Positions 38,822 through 49,872 of a stretch of DNA of 64,000 bases are shown piece after piece; within the stretch, counting starts at the first letter, position 1; every line of letters begins with the position of its first letter. Source of the stretch: Viscum album (lineage: Eukaryota > Streptophyta > Magnoliopsida > Santalales > Viscaceae); the NCBI GenBank assembly GCA_963277665.1, contig OY728145.1, positions 953,413,033 through 953,477,032 of the forward strand, read 5' to 3'. A program made the position numbers and the translations under genes. Under the pieces are notes generated by a model that saw only the letters and a list, made by a program, of their open reading frames with translations, was not told the DNA's origin and searched no databases.

Positions 38822-41800
38822 ATGAGTCAAAGTTGGATTACGGCACATCGAATGAGCAATGAATATGAGGAAGGTGTTGATGCCTTTTTAGAATTTTCTA
38901 AATGAAATGTTCCAAGTACTGACATTTTTTTTCTGTCCATGCCTGAAATGTTTGAATATAAGAAGTTGAAAATTAGAGAGATAAATGATCATCTGATTTG
39001 TCATGGTTTTAATCCGAGTTATAACCATTGGATTTGGCATGGTGAAACTGGACGGAATGTCACTGATGATAATGATTCACAAGATGGTAACTCCGTTGGA
39101 ATTGAAGAAATGATTCGCGATATTGCAGCAGAACAAATTGAAATAGAACCGATAGTTGCGCATCTATATAGTGATGCTGAAAAACAATTATATCCTGGTT
39201 GTACAAATTTTACGGTTTTTTTAGTGGTGTTAATATTGATTAACCTGAAGTCGAAACATGTATGGAGTGATAGAAGTTTTATAGATCTGCTACAATTGAT
39301 GATAGACATTCTTCTAAAATATAATGATATTCCAGATTCACATTATAAGGCCAAGAAAATATTATGCCCGATGGGATTGGGATACAAGAAAATACATGCC
39401 TATCCGAATTACTGAATTATATATATGAAGGAATATTAATTTCTGTCAGAGTGTCCTAAATGTGGGACATCACATTATAAGGTGAAATAAAAATCACAGG
39501 CTGATGTAGATATTACAAAGATCCCATCAAAGGTATTTTGGTATCTTCCTATAATTCATCATTTCAAAAGTTTATTTTCTAATTCAATGTTGCAACAAGG
39601 TTAATATGGCATGCTGATGAGCGGGTATGTGATGGAAAAATATGTCATCCAGCTGATTTTACACAATGGAAGAAAATTGATGTGCAGTATTCTACATTTG
39701 GAAATGAAATTATAAATCTCATACTAGGGTTGTACACAGATGGAATGAATCCATACCATACCCTCAGTAGCACACATAGTTCATGGCCTATTTTATTGGT
39801 AATTTACAACCTCTCTCCTGATGTTTGTATGAATTGAAAATACTTCATGTTGAGTATAATGATCTCTGGTCCAAAGCAACCCAGCAATGATATTGATGTT
39901 TACCTGTCACTATTGATTGATGATTTGAAACTGTTATGGGATGATGGCATTAGGGTGTATGATTCTTATAAAATGGAATATTTTCAAATGCATGCAGTGC
40001 TTCTGTTCACTATAAATGACTTCCCAATGTATGGAAATTTGTCTGGATACAGTGTTAAAGGGCATAAATCATGTCCAATTTGTGAACAAAAGACGTCATA
40101 TTGTCAATTGCAACATGGGAGGAAAATAGTGTACATGGGTCATCGAAAGTTTTTTCCTATGGATCACCCTTATAGAAGACTAAAAAAGGCATTCAATGGA
40201 TCACAAGAATTTGATACTGCTCCAAAACCTTTATCCCCTGATCTATATTTTGAGAGGGTGAAAAACCTTGATGTGACATTGGGAAAGACACATAAATCTC
40301 GTAATGATAGACATATTTGGAATAAAAGGTCAATATTTTTTCAGCTACCATATTGGAGGTATCATGAATTTAAACATAATATTGATGTCATGCACGTGGA
40401 GAAGAATATATGTGATCATTTGATTGGAACATTGTTAGATATTAAAGGAAAGACAAAAGATGGGTTGAATGCAAAATTAGACTTACTATCAATGGGAATA
40501 CGTTTGGAGTTAGCTCCCACTTATAAAGGAAGACGAACATTTCTTCCCCCTACTTGTCATACATTATCGAAGAGGGAGAAAATTAGCTTTTGTTAGTGTC
40601 TTCATGATATAAAAGTTCCTCAAGGTTATTCTACAAATGTAAATAATTTTGTCTCATTGAAGGACTTGAAGATGATAGGTATGAAATCACATGATTGTAA
40701 CGTCATGATGCAACAAATTCTACCAGTTTCATTGCGTGGAATATTTCCCATCCATGTCAGAAAGACTATAATGAAGTTGTGTTATTTTTTCATTTCAATT
40801 TGTAACATGGAGATTGATGTGAATGCTTTAAACATTTTGGAAATGGATGCAATTTTTATACTTTTTCAATTGGAAATGTATTTTCCTCCAACTTTTTTTG
40901 ATATAATGGTGCATTTAATGATTCATCTAGTTCGAGAAATAAATCTCCATGGACCTGTATATCTTTTTTGGATGTATCCTTTTGAACAGTATATGAAAAT
41001 ATTAAAGGGGTATGTTAAAAATCCATATCGACCTGAATCCTCCATTATTGAAAAGTATATTTCTGAGGAGGTAGCAGATTTTTGTACGAGCTACTTGGCT
41101 GTAGCGCAACACATAAGTGTGCCTCCATCTCACCTTGAACGAGTTAATAATGAGGGAAAGGGGATTCGTGGCTTGAAAGTCAAATCATTTTTAGCTGAAT
41201 AGATGAAGAAGTTAGAATCATACTTCTTGAATAACATAGATGATGCTCAACCGTATATCAAATTGTATATTTATGAGTTGAAACAATGTCATCCAAAGAA
41301 GAAAGAAATGTGGATTTTGAATGAGCACAACAAATTTTTTTTTCATGGTTTAAAAAGACCTTTCTTGGTAGATCAGATGTATCAGAGACATTAAAATGGA
41401 TAGTGGGTGGTCCATGTTTAAATGTGATAACATGGTCCGATTATGACATTACTGGCTATACATTTCATACGAAAGCTCAGGACAACAGAAGTGCAGTTCA
41501 GAATAGTGGTGTATTGGTGTTTGTAGATGCAATGCATTTTTCGAGTGCTAAGGACAAAAACCAAATTTCTGCCTCAAGTGCATATAATGGAGTGATTGAA
41601 GACATATGGGAGGTTGATTACTTTAAAATTGAAGTTCCTGTTTTTAACTGTAAATAGTTTATTGGTAACAACAATTTCAGATATGATGAATTTGGAATGA
41701 CGCTTGTTAATCTGAATAGATTGGAAGACACCGCTGATTCTTTTATAATGGAAACACATGGAAAACAAATTTTTTATGTAGTAGATCAATCAGATATGCA

Positions 41801-41850
41801 ATGGGCTGTTGTTTTACAAGGGAAAAACCAATATGTTTGGTGAGGATGAA
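38822..41850 (+). pseudogene. CACTA transposase (tnp2 family), broken
   Basis: Would catalyse excision and integration of CACTA elements. From the ATG at 38822 an N-terminal transposase-associated domain is readable (SW-ITAHRMSNEYEEGVDAFLEF), stopped at about 38904. HLICHGFNPSY...WIWHGE follows. The frame shifts between 39415 and 39847, with several stops in CPKCGTSHYKVK...ILPIIHHFK-like sequence. The tnp2 core is open at 39847-40596 (NDFPMYGNLSGYSVKGHKSC, HPYRRLKKAFNGSQE, DVMHVEKNICDHLIGTLLDI). After a stop the DUF4218-like part runs 40657-41202 (FFDIMVHLMIHLVREI, MYPFEQYMKILKGYVKN), then a DUF4216-like part (41403-41840, IEDIWEVDYFKIEVPVF). There are at least two frameshifts and six stops. 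The 3' half has no visible introns. Non-functional as read. Confidence 0.93.
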
Positions 41851-42423
41851 CTTGATAAAGATGTTGATTTATGTGAGATCCCTACTTCCATGGAATGATT
41901 AACAGAACATAATGATGAGAATGTTGAAGACATGGTTTGTGCCATAAGGAACGATCACGACGAATGAATTTGGGAAAACAATCCATTTGTACATTCCTAA
42001 AATTACAGGTAACATATGTTTATTTCCTGTTTACATATATTTTTTTAATAAAATGTTAGATATTATATGTTTTTTATTTATTAAAACATATATTGAAACA
42101 AAATAAGTATAAGTTTTTGCTTGTTTTAAGTTTGTTTAGTTTACTTTATCATGTTTACCATTACATGAATTATATATCTATTATTTTTGTTCAGTGAAAA
42201 TTACTTTACCATGTTTACCTTGTTTACCATGTAGACCATTTTACCATATTTACCATCTTGACTATCTTGAACCTCTTTGTCATTGTTTAACATGCTTACC
42301 TTATTACCAATGTTTACTATTACATAACTTAGAACACTTTTCTATTTTCTGATTACAATAGTATTAAAATATTTGAATTTGTATATTTCTGAACTAATGT
42401 TTGTTTTTTTGATTTGAAGGATA
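41851..42423. other. Spacer between the two CACTA genes
   Basis: AT-rich, no gene. An imperfect short repeat based on TTTACCATG occupies about 42190-42310. Confidence 0.6.
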
Positions 42424-44747
42424 ATGAAAGATCATTCAGTTGATCAACCACATGATTCTGGAGATGAGCATATTGGTCATACCTCTTGGGAGGAACATTC
42501 ACATACTCCTCTTGATGTTCCCCAATCTTCCTCATGTTCTCCTATTAAGACAAACAGTTCAAAGGTTGGTAAACGTGGGAACATACGTTTACCAAAATTA
42601 TCACTTTCACGTATATAGGATCAGAGGATACTCGTTGAGTTTGATGATGATGATATTCATAGAGGTCCAAATGCAAAATATTTTAAGAGTTTTGTAGCAA
42701 CTCAGGCTAAGAGAAAATTAAGAATTCTGTATGATGACTGGATAAGTGTGGATAAACAGATAATCTCTCAGTTTTGAGAGAATATTTTGGAAAGATCTTT
42801 TCTATTTTTTGACTATTCTTTAAATGTTTCTAGTATATATAATATGTTTAACCTCTTCTTTATCAGATGACATTTGATATTCCTGACACTAAAGGAGTCA
42901 GGAAGAAATTATTATCATTGGCTGCCAAGAGATGGAGGGATTTCAAATCAACCCTCTCATCTGATTTCATTTATGGTCATAGGAGTCATGAAAATCCATG
43001 TCGTATATATCCTTTTATAGATGAAGACACATGGAGACAGTTTTTTGAAAGTAGAAGAAAAGAGACATTTTGGTAAGTGCAATGTAAAATTTTATAAGTA
43101 TTCTAATATAAATTATCTTATTAATGTTTTTTTAATGATTTTTTCTTCTTAATTTACAGAAAACAAGGAAATCTCATCAGCAGATGCAATCTAAAAATGT
43201 ATACCCTCATAGTTTATCTCGGGGAGGGTATAAATTTTTGGAAGAACAAATGATGGTGGAAAAATTTCAAAAACTAATAGATGAGTCTTCATGCTCTGCA
43301 GAGGTGGCCCCTCCATCCCCTCCATCTAGACATGAAAAATGGAAGAGTGCTCGGAAGGGCAAAAAAGGGCAATATCTTTTGGAAGAATCGATAATCATAG
43401 CTGAGAGTATTGTAAGATATCTATTTTATTTAATTAAGTTAAATATTTTCTTAATATAATTTCAATCATTACAGAAATGTTCAATTAATTAATACAAGAC
43501 TCTCTTGAGGAGAAGAGTTCACAGGGGGCATTTATAACTACTGGGAGGCAGGATATTTTATCTGTAACATTGGGAAAGCCCAAACATCCTGGTCGTGTAA
43601 GAGGATATCCAGAAGGTTTATCAGTAAGAAAAGTGTTGCCACATTCTTCAACTTCTTATGTTGAGGGGGTTTATTAAAAAAATAGAATCCGTGGAGGCTG
43701 AAGTTCATAATATTAATGAGATGATGGAGGAAAATATTAGATTTTTGGTACAGTCGATGTTTGCAGACATGCAAAGACAATTTCAGACTGCAGCTCCCAC
43801 TCCTCCACCTCCCCCTATAGACCCCATTATTTATCCTCCACCTCCGCTAGTAGCTTCCACTCCCCCACCTCAGCCTGTAGACCCCATTTGTTATCCTACT
43901 CCTCCACCGAAGCTTCTTACTTATTGCGAGTTGTATGTTAATTATCTTCAACATCATATAGTTGTATATGGGTCGGTATATTTTATAGAAGATATAGTTC
44001 ATCATCAATAATTAGAGGTAGAGAATCTGAGGGTCACTGTATAGGATATTATTGATAGATCAGCTCGAGTACCATTACCTACAAATGAGGTGATGACAGT
44101 TGGACATAGTATTGGTCATTTTTTAATTTGTCCATCCAGACTTCTTCAACTCATTACCATAAAGGTATGAATGTTATATCTTTTATTTTATTTTATTTAT
44201 TAAAGTTGTTTTATCATTTGAAAAATAATATATTTTTCTATTTATTTTTTACAGAAATACTTCAAAGGAAAAACAATACTGTATAGACAACAAAAAAGAC
44301 AAATGGATATGAAATCAAATACAGATTCTAGTAGTCTTGATAGATTGCAAGATATTCAAATTTTTTGGCGGGTCATTATGAGTTTCCAATGGAAGCTCAT
44401 GTTTGTAGACATGAAATAAGTGTGGGGATTATGAAAAATGATATCATAGAGCTTGTTACTAGATATAAGTTGGGAATCAATGTGGTGAAAATTTTTTCCA
44501 TGTAAGTCTTAACACCTTTTCCCTACGGTATATTTATTAAAAATTTATACTTATGTCTGTTTTGTATTAGGTATCTTTATAAAAATTTTAAGAGGAATGA
44601 GCTGACAGATGTATATGGATTCATGGACCTGCAATTGATTTCCCCTTAAGCATGTTCATTGTATGAGGAACAAAGAATGCTTTATATTGACGAAAGAGTA
44701 GAAAAGAATATAGTCACACAATGTTAGATGATGCCTTTTTGTGAGAG
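42424..44747 (+). pseudogene. CACTA second gene, 5' exons (En/Spm transposase-24-like, start of Ulp1-like region)
   Basis: A multi-exon gene with consensus splice signals. Exon 1 begins at ATG 42424 and contains VEFDDDDIHRGPNAKYF after a stop. Exon 2 is 42868-43072 (FDIPDTKGVRKKLLSLAAKRWRDFK), exon 3 43160-43411 (YPHSLSRGGYKFLEEQMMVEK), exon 4 43475-44164 (Pro-rich), exon 5 44255-44501 (HEISVGIMKNDIIELVTRYK) and exon 6 44571-44747. Introns are 63-90 bp. Exons 1-3 match the plant Ptta/En/Spm transposase domain, which in related elements is the DNA-binding accessory protein. Exons 5-6 match the N-terminal side of the Ulp1-like protease seen in CACTA second genes. Several stops and at least one frameshift interrupt the exons. 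The next intron holds the copia insertion. Confidence 0.8.
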
Positions 44748-44801
44748 GTATGAAACACATCTCTCTCAAAGAGTTCATTATCTTTTAACATAAAAACCCA
44801 C

Positions 44802-44806
44802 TAATG
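44802..44806. repeat. Target site duplication (left), copia element
   Basis: TAATG precedes the LTR. The partner at 53377-53381 is TAATT, four of five matching. Confidence 0.75.
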
Positions 44807-46217
44807 TGAATGACCCCGGGACACCCGGAGAGGGGAGGGGTGAATTAGGGTGAAAATTTTTCTTTTAATGTGGTGGATCTTGTTCCCACGTTGGTATGAA
44901 CTTGTTGAACCTGTATGATGATTATGATTAGAAAGCAAACATTCACATGCATAGATAGGACACAACACTTTTTACTTGGTTCACCACTACGGGCTACGTC
45001 CAAGAAGCATACGCCGACAAGTTGTCGGTCGTAACTGACTAATCTTTACTAGTTGTGGATTACAAAGGTTTGGGCACAAAAACTCTATCCCTAGATCACT
45101 GCCTTTACAAAGGTTCAGAGATTGCTCGCTGCTTCCCTCAGGTCACTCCTGTTGACTCCCCTTGGCTCACTGCCGTTGGTGAAGTCACACTCATTTTATA
45201 GACATGAAGGTCTCTTCATCACTGCATAAGAATGCATCCTCTATTTTCTGTAGATGCTCTATTGATGTCCAATTCTCTCTGGAAGATGAATATCAATATG
45301 CCCCAAATGTATCGGGTAATCTCCCGGCTTTCGTGCAACTCCAAACAGACCAATGGGCATCAGCAATACATGGTCTGCTTCACCAATCCAGGCGCGCAAG
45401 TCCCAATAGGGCGCGCAAGTCCAAACTGGCGCGCAAGTGTAACCAAAGCACCTGCGCGACGCTTCCTTCCCCAATTACAAACTTGCGTGGTCCACTTCCT
45501 CTCTCTCCCAAACCGCCTTGGGCGCGCAGCCAACAACCGATGCGCAAGCTCTACTTGCGCGACCCAACAACCACTTACGCGTCTCAACCACCTGCGCGAC
45601 GAGAGATCGAACAATCACTAAGACTTGAATTCCGTGAGAAATGAGGAGGGGTCGACCTGTATTTATAGGCAAACTGGACCCCCTACGCGGAGGCGCGCAA
45701 GTCCCTCATTGGCGCGCAAGTCTCGTCTCCGGTAACCTCTGTCGCGCAACTCACTTGCACGACCCAACCAACACTTGCATGACCTTCTTTCCTTATCCAA
45801 ATATTGAAGTTCTGTTCTTGGAAAAAAATAGGCGCACAAGTCTGAATCCTTCTAGGTACCAGCGTGCAAGTTGTTTCATGGTGCGCAAGTCCACTTGCGC
45901 GACCTAACCAACACTTGTGCGACCCTTATCCCTTTGCCATATTTTGATGTTCTGACCCTCAAAAGCATATGGCGCACAAGTTTCCTATCCTCCAAGACAT
46001 AGGCGCGCAAGTCCCTTTTCCAAAAACACTTTTCTTTAATTATCGATTTTCAGGCCCAAAAATTTGGCAAACACTGGGAAACGACGCCACCTTCACTACT
46101 GTTGTCTGCTTGAACGGTATGATCTCTTTGCTGGTACACATTCTGAACTTTCACTGAGGATTGACAACAAACACAAAATGTATGACAAATCATGCTTAGA
46201 AGACCTAGGTTCCAACA
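44807..46217 (-). repeat. 3' LTR of the copia element
   Basis: On the minus strand it starts TGTTGGAACC and ends GGGGTCATTCA. It contains many copies of GGCGCGCAAGTC and its complement ACTTGCGCGAC between about 45390 and 46010. Frames such as 45204-45644 are chance frames repeated in the other LTR. Confidence 0.95.
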
Positions 46218-46229
46218 ATCTCCCCCTTT
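46218..46229 (-). other. Polypurine tract, copia element
   Basis: Minus strand AAAGGGGGAGAT abuts the TGTTGG start of the 3' LTR. Confidence 0.9.
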
Positions 46230-46612
46230 GGGTTTGTTGGAAATCAAAAAATAAATTCAATAGATCTCCATCCATACGGAATTCAAAAAAACAAAAAATA
46301 AACCCAGCCAACACTCTAAGTCTAAGTGAGCAATGCTCGGTGTAGAAAACAAGAGAGGATGCTTGAATTGGGTTCTAGTGTTTTTGGTATTCACCATGAC
46401 GCCCAATGTTTTCCTTCTTATAGAATCATTACTTGCCTTTAATTTATTCCTTTCTCCCCCATTGACAATAAATCCAAAGACCGATTATTTTTTCAATGTT
46501 CAGCTCAAACCATACTCCCCTTGGATACTATCTCCCCCATAAACCTGCATCACAGCCATAAACAGATAAAAATAGTTATAACAAACGGGGAGAGGGGTTT
46601 TTTGGATCCTCT

Positions 46613-48033
46613 TTATGTAGTAGGAGGTGGTTGAACACCGAGGTTCAACCGATGCTTCTTAAACACAGCTGCGGACAGTGGCTTGGTCAGGATATCAGCC
46701 ACTTGATCATCAGTTCCAAGATGGTCCATTCTAATCACACCTTGTTCAACCTTTTCTTTGAGAAAATGATACCATATTTCAATATGTTTTGTACGAGAAT
46801 TCTGAACCAGATTCTTCGTAAGATCAATTGGACTTTTGTTATCACAGTAAATCACCATTGGTTTCTGCACCTTATCACCAATATCTGTTAGTAGCTGCTT
46901 CATCCAAAGCAGTTGAATGCATGCCTTTGTAGCAGAGATATACTCAGCTTCAGCAGTACTAAGAGAAGTACTTTCTTGTTTCTTGCTCAACCAGCCAACA
47001 CCTTTCTGCCCAATATAGAAAGCTCCACTACTAGTGGACTTTCTTTCTACTATATCACCAGCCCATTCAGTATCAGAAAACGCTGATAATTCACTATCCC
47101 TGCCTGCAGCAAAAAATAACCTGAAGTTATGTGTACCTTGAATGTACCTCATGATTCTTTTTACTGTCGCCATATGTTCCTCCTTTGGATTACTCTGAAA
47201 GCGGGCCGCAAGGCATGTGGCAAAGACAATATCTGGCCTTCTCGCTGTCAGGAATAGTAGGATTCCAATGATCCTCCTGTACATGGTGGGATCAACAGAG
47301 TCCCCATCCTCATGCTTTCCAAGTTTAGTTCCAACTACAATCGGAGTTGACATTAGTTTGGAGTCTTGCATATTAAACTTCTTCAGCAGCTCTCTTGCAT
47401 ATTTGTCCTGTGAAATGAAAGTGTACTCCTTCTTTTGAATCACCTGTAGCCCCAAGAAATATGTGATCTCCCCAATCATAGACATTTCCAATTCAGATTT
47501 CATGTGGTTGGCAAATTCATCCACTGATTTCTGCCTGCTGCCACCAAATATGATATCATCAACTAAGACTAGAACCATGAATTGATCTTTTGGAGAATTC
47601 TTCACATAGAGATTGTGATCAACTCCTCCTCTTTTGAATTCCATCTTCTTGAGATATGAATCCATCCATGAGTACCATGCCTATGGTGCTCGCTTCAAAC
47701 CATAGAGAGCTTTCTTCAGTTTGCATACCTTTGTTTCATCAGTACCCAAAACAAAGCCCACTGGTTGTCAATGTAGACTTCTTCTTCGAGTACACCATTC
47801 AAGAATGTTGTCTTGACATCCATTTGATATACTTTATATCCTATTTGGAGTGCCATCGCAAGGAAAATCCTGATTGACTCTCATCTAGCCACTGGAGCAA
47901 AGGTTTCTTCAACATCAATGCCTTCAATCTGGGATTATCCTTTACATACCAGTCATGCCTTTTTTCTGATGAAACTTCCATGCTCATAAAACTTATTTTT
48001 GAAGATCCATTTGGTACCAATCACATTGTGACC
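46613..48033 (-). pseudogene. copia reverse transcriptase and RNase H, broken N-terminal part
   Basis: Minus 47665-46613 is open for 350 codons. It contains VLVDDIIFGGSR (catalytic Asp 36 and 37, with Leu in place of the usual Tyr of YVDD), ITYFLGLQV, YRRIIGILLFLTARRPDI, and RNase H motifs DTEWAGD, STAEAEYISATKA, YCDNKSPIDL and ADILTKPL. Upstream, 48033-47666 reads in pieces across frames: GTKWIFKNK, EGIDVEETFAPVAR and QMDVKTTFLNGVLEEEVYI, with at least four stops. The C-terminal half is well preserved, unlike the N-terminal fingers. It ends 395 bp before the PPT. Confidence 0.93.
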
Positions 48034-49278
48034 TTAGGGTCTCTGGCCAAGATCCCATGTATGATTCTTGTCAATCTGATCTAATTCATAATTCATGGCT
48101 TTCACCCAATATTCATCTTTTGAAGCTTTTTCGAATGCGGATGGCTCTACAACTGATAGAAATGCAGATTGCGTGTTATTCGTCATCATTCTTGTTTGAG
48201 TGGGTGCACTCCTGTCCCCAATTATGTTGGATGGATCAATCTCAGCTCTTTGATTTCTCCTGCCAGGTTCAGTTTTATTCTCTTCAGCCATAATTTCTTC
48301 TTCAGATTATTCTTCCGAGTCAACATCATGATGTGACTGCTGCGTGTTTTGAACAACTTCCTCTATTTCCGCATTTGTATTTTCTTCACGTTCACATTGT
48401 TCCTGACTTTCTATCACATCAGCAAATGACATCCTTGAAGCATTTGTGGTTTTCTCTTCAATTATCTTAACATCACTACTTTCCAAAATCCTTCCCAAAC
48501 TCTTGTTGAAACATTTGTAGGCTTTTCTGTTCATTGAGTAATCGAGGAAAATTCCTTCATCTGCATTGTCGCCATATTTCCCTTGATTTCTTTCTTTGTT
48601 CCTAATGAAGCATTTACTTCCAAAGACATGAAAGTATTTTAGAGAAGGCTTCCGTCCATGCCACAATTCATATGGTGTCTTCGTGTCACCCATATGATGT
48701 CCTGTTCAATTCTGAATATACACTACAGCTTGAACAGCCTCTTTCCAGTAATGTCGTGGAATACGACTCTCAATCAGCATAGTTCGTGCCATGTTGTTCA
48801 CTTGTCGATTCCTACGTTCAATAACTCCATTTTGTTGTGGAGTTCTCACATCATCTACCTCATGCTCTATCCCATGCTTCTCCAGATAATTTTCAAATTC
48901 AATGGACGTGTACTCTCCTCCATTGTCAGATCGCAACACTTTGATTGTTCATCCAGTATCATTCTCGGCGATTCGCCGATAAGTTTTCATGCAGTCATGG
49001 ACTTGTCGTTTCCTATGAATGACCATCACACATGCCATTGTACTATAATCATCTATGAAAATGACAAAGTAACTTTCTCCATGAGCTCCGGCAACATTTA
49101 TTGGCCCAGATACATCAGTATGAATCAGATCAAGAAGGTGACATGCCCTTTTCTTCTTTGGCCGATAAGAACTGCAGACCAACTTCCCACGAATACAAGC
49201 ATCACAAGATTTTTCATGCTCATGCTTCAGGTTGGGAATGTCCATGACAATTCTCAATTTTGATATTTTCACCATGTA
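48034..49278 (-). pseudogene. copia integrase and C-terminal linker, broken
   Basis: Inserts cDNA. In minus order it reads: end of the HHCC zinc region (CDACIRGKLVCSSYRPKKKR), core with Asp in DLIHTDVSGPI, Asp in LRSDNGGEYTS and Glu in QQNGVIERRNRQVN, at D-x35-E spacing, then TPYELWHGRKPSLKYFHVFG and an acidic linker. Stops lie near 48948, 48704 and 48305, each followed by continuation in frame. The catalytic triad is intact although the frame is not. Confidence 0.92.
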
Positions 49279-49821
49279 TTATTGATTGATGTGTCCCAGT
49301 CTCTGATGCCAAAAATTGTTTTCTTCTTCAACAGTCATGTAACATACATTTTCTTCACTATCAACCTGATACAAGTTACCTTCTGTTCTACATCCCTTTA
49401 TAAGTGAATTTTCAGTCTTTCCCTTGATAGTGCATCCTTTCTTGTTAAATGTAACTATAAGTCCTGAGTCACAAAGTTGACTCACGCTGAGGAGATTCTG
49501 ACGTAGGCCATCTATGTAAAGGAATTCAGTCTTCTTTAGTTCTCTATTAGCTAATTCGGTACTTCCACTCCCTTTGATTTTTAGAGCCCCATCATTACCA
49601 AATATTACTGTACCATCAACCTTCCTTATGATATTCATTTGTAAGACAACATTACCTATCATATGAGATGAACAACCGCTATCCAGAATCCAGGTACTGT
49701 TGTTCTTTGTAGCTTTGAGGGCCACCTCTGCAAGGTTGGATTTCTCAATCTTCTTCCTTTCCTTCCATGAGACATTAGATTGAGTATATAGAACTGATGG
49801 CCTTTCAATTATCTCTTTCAC
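49279..49821 (-). pseudogene. copia aspartic protease and GAG-pre-integrase region
   Basis: Open for 180 codons. STWILDSGCSSHMIGN carries the catalytic Asp (residue 47). GLRQNLLSVSQLCDSG follows, and FWHQRLGHINQ at the end gives the two His of the integrase zinc region. The start Met of this frame is probably internal to the polyprotein. A stop follows INQ and the frame resumes as integrase. A stop also separates it from gag near 49870. Confidence 0.92.
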
Positions 49822-49872
49822 ATACCCAGGTTCTTCATAGTCAAAGTCATCTTTGAGAGTTAGAAACCTGTT

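Noticed and set aside
45204..45644. Open frames of 129-146 codons in the copia LTRs (also 52391-52803)
   Set aside because: They lie in LTR sequence, overlap on both strands and consist largely of the GCGCGCAAGT words. They reflect LTR duplication rather than genes.
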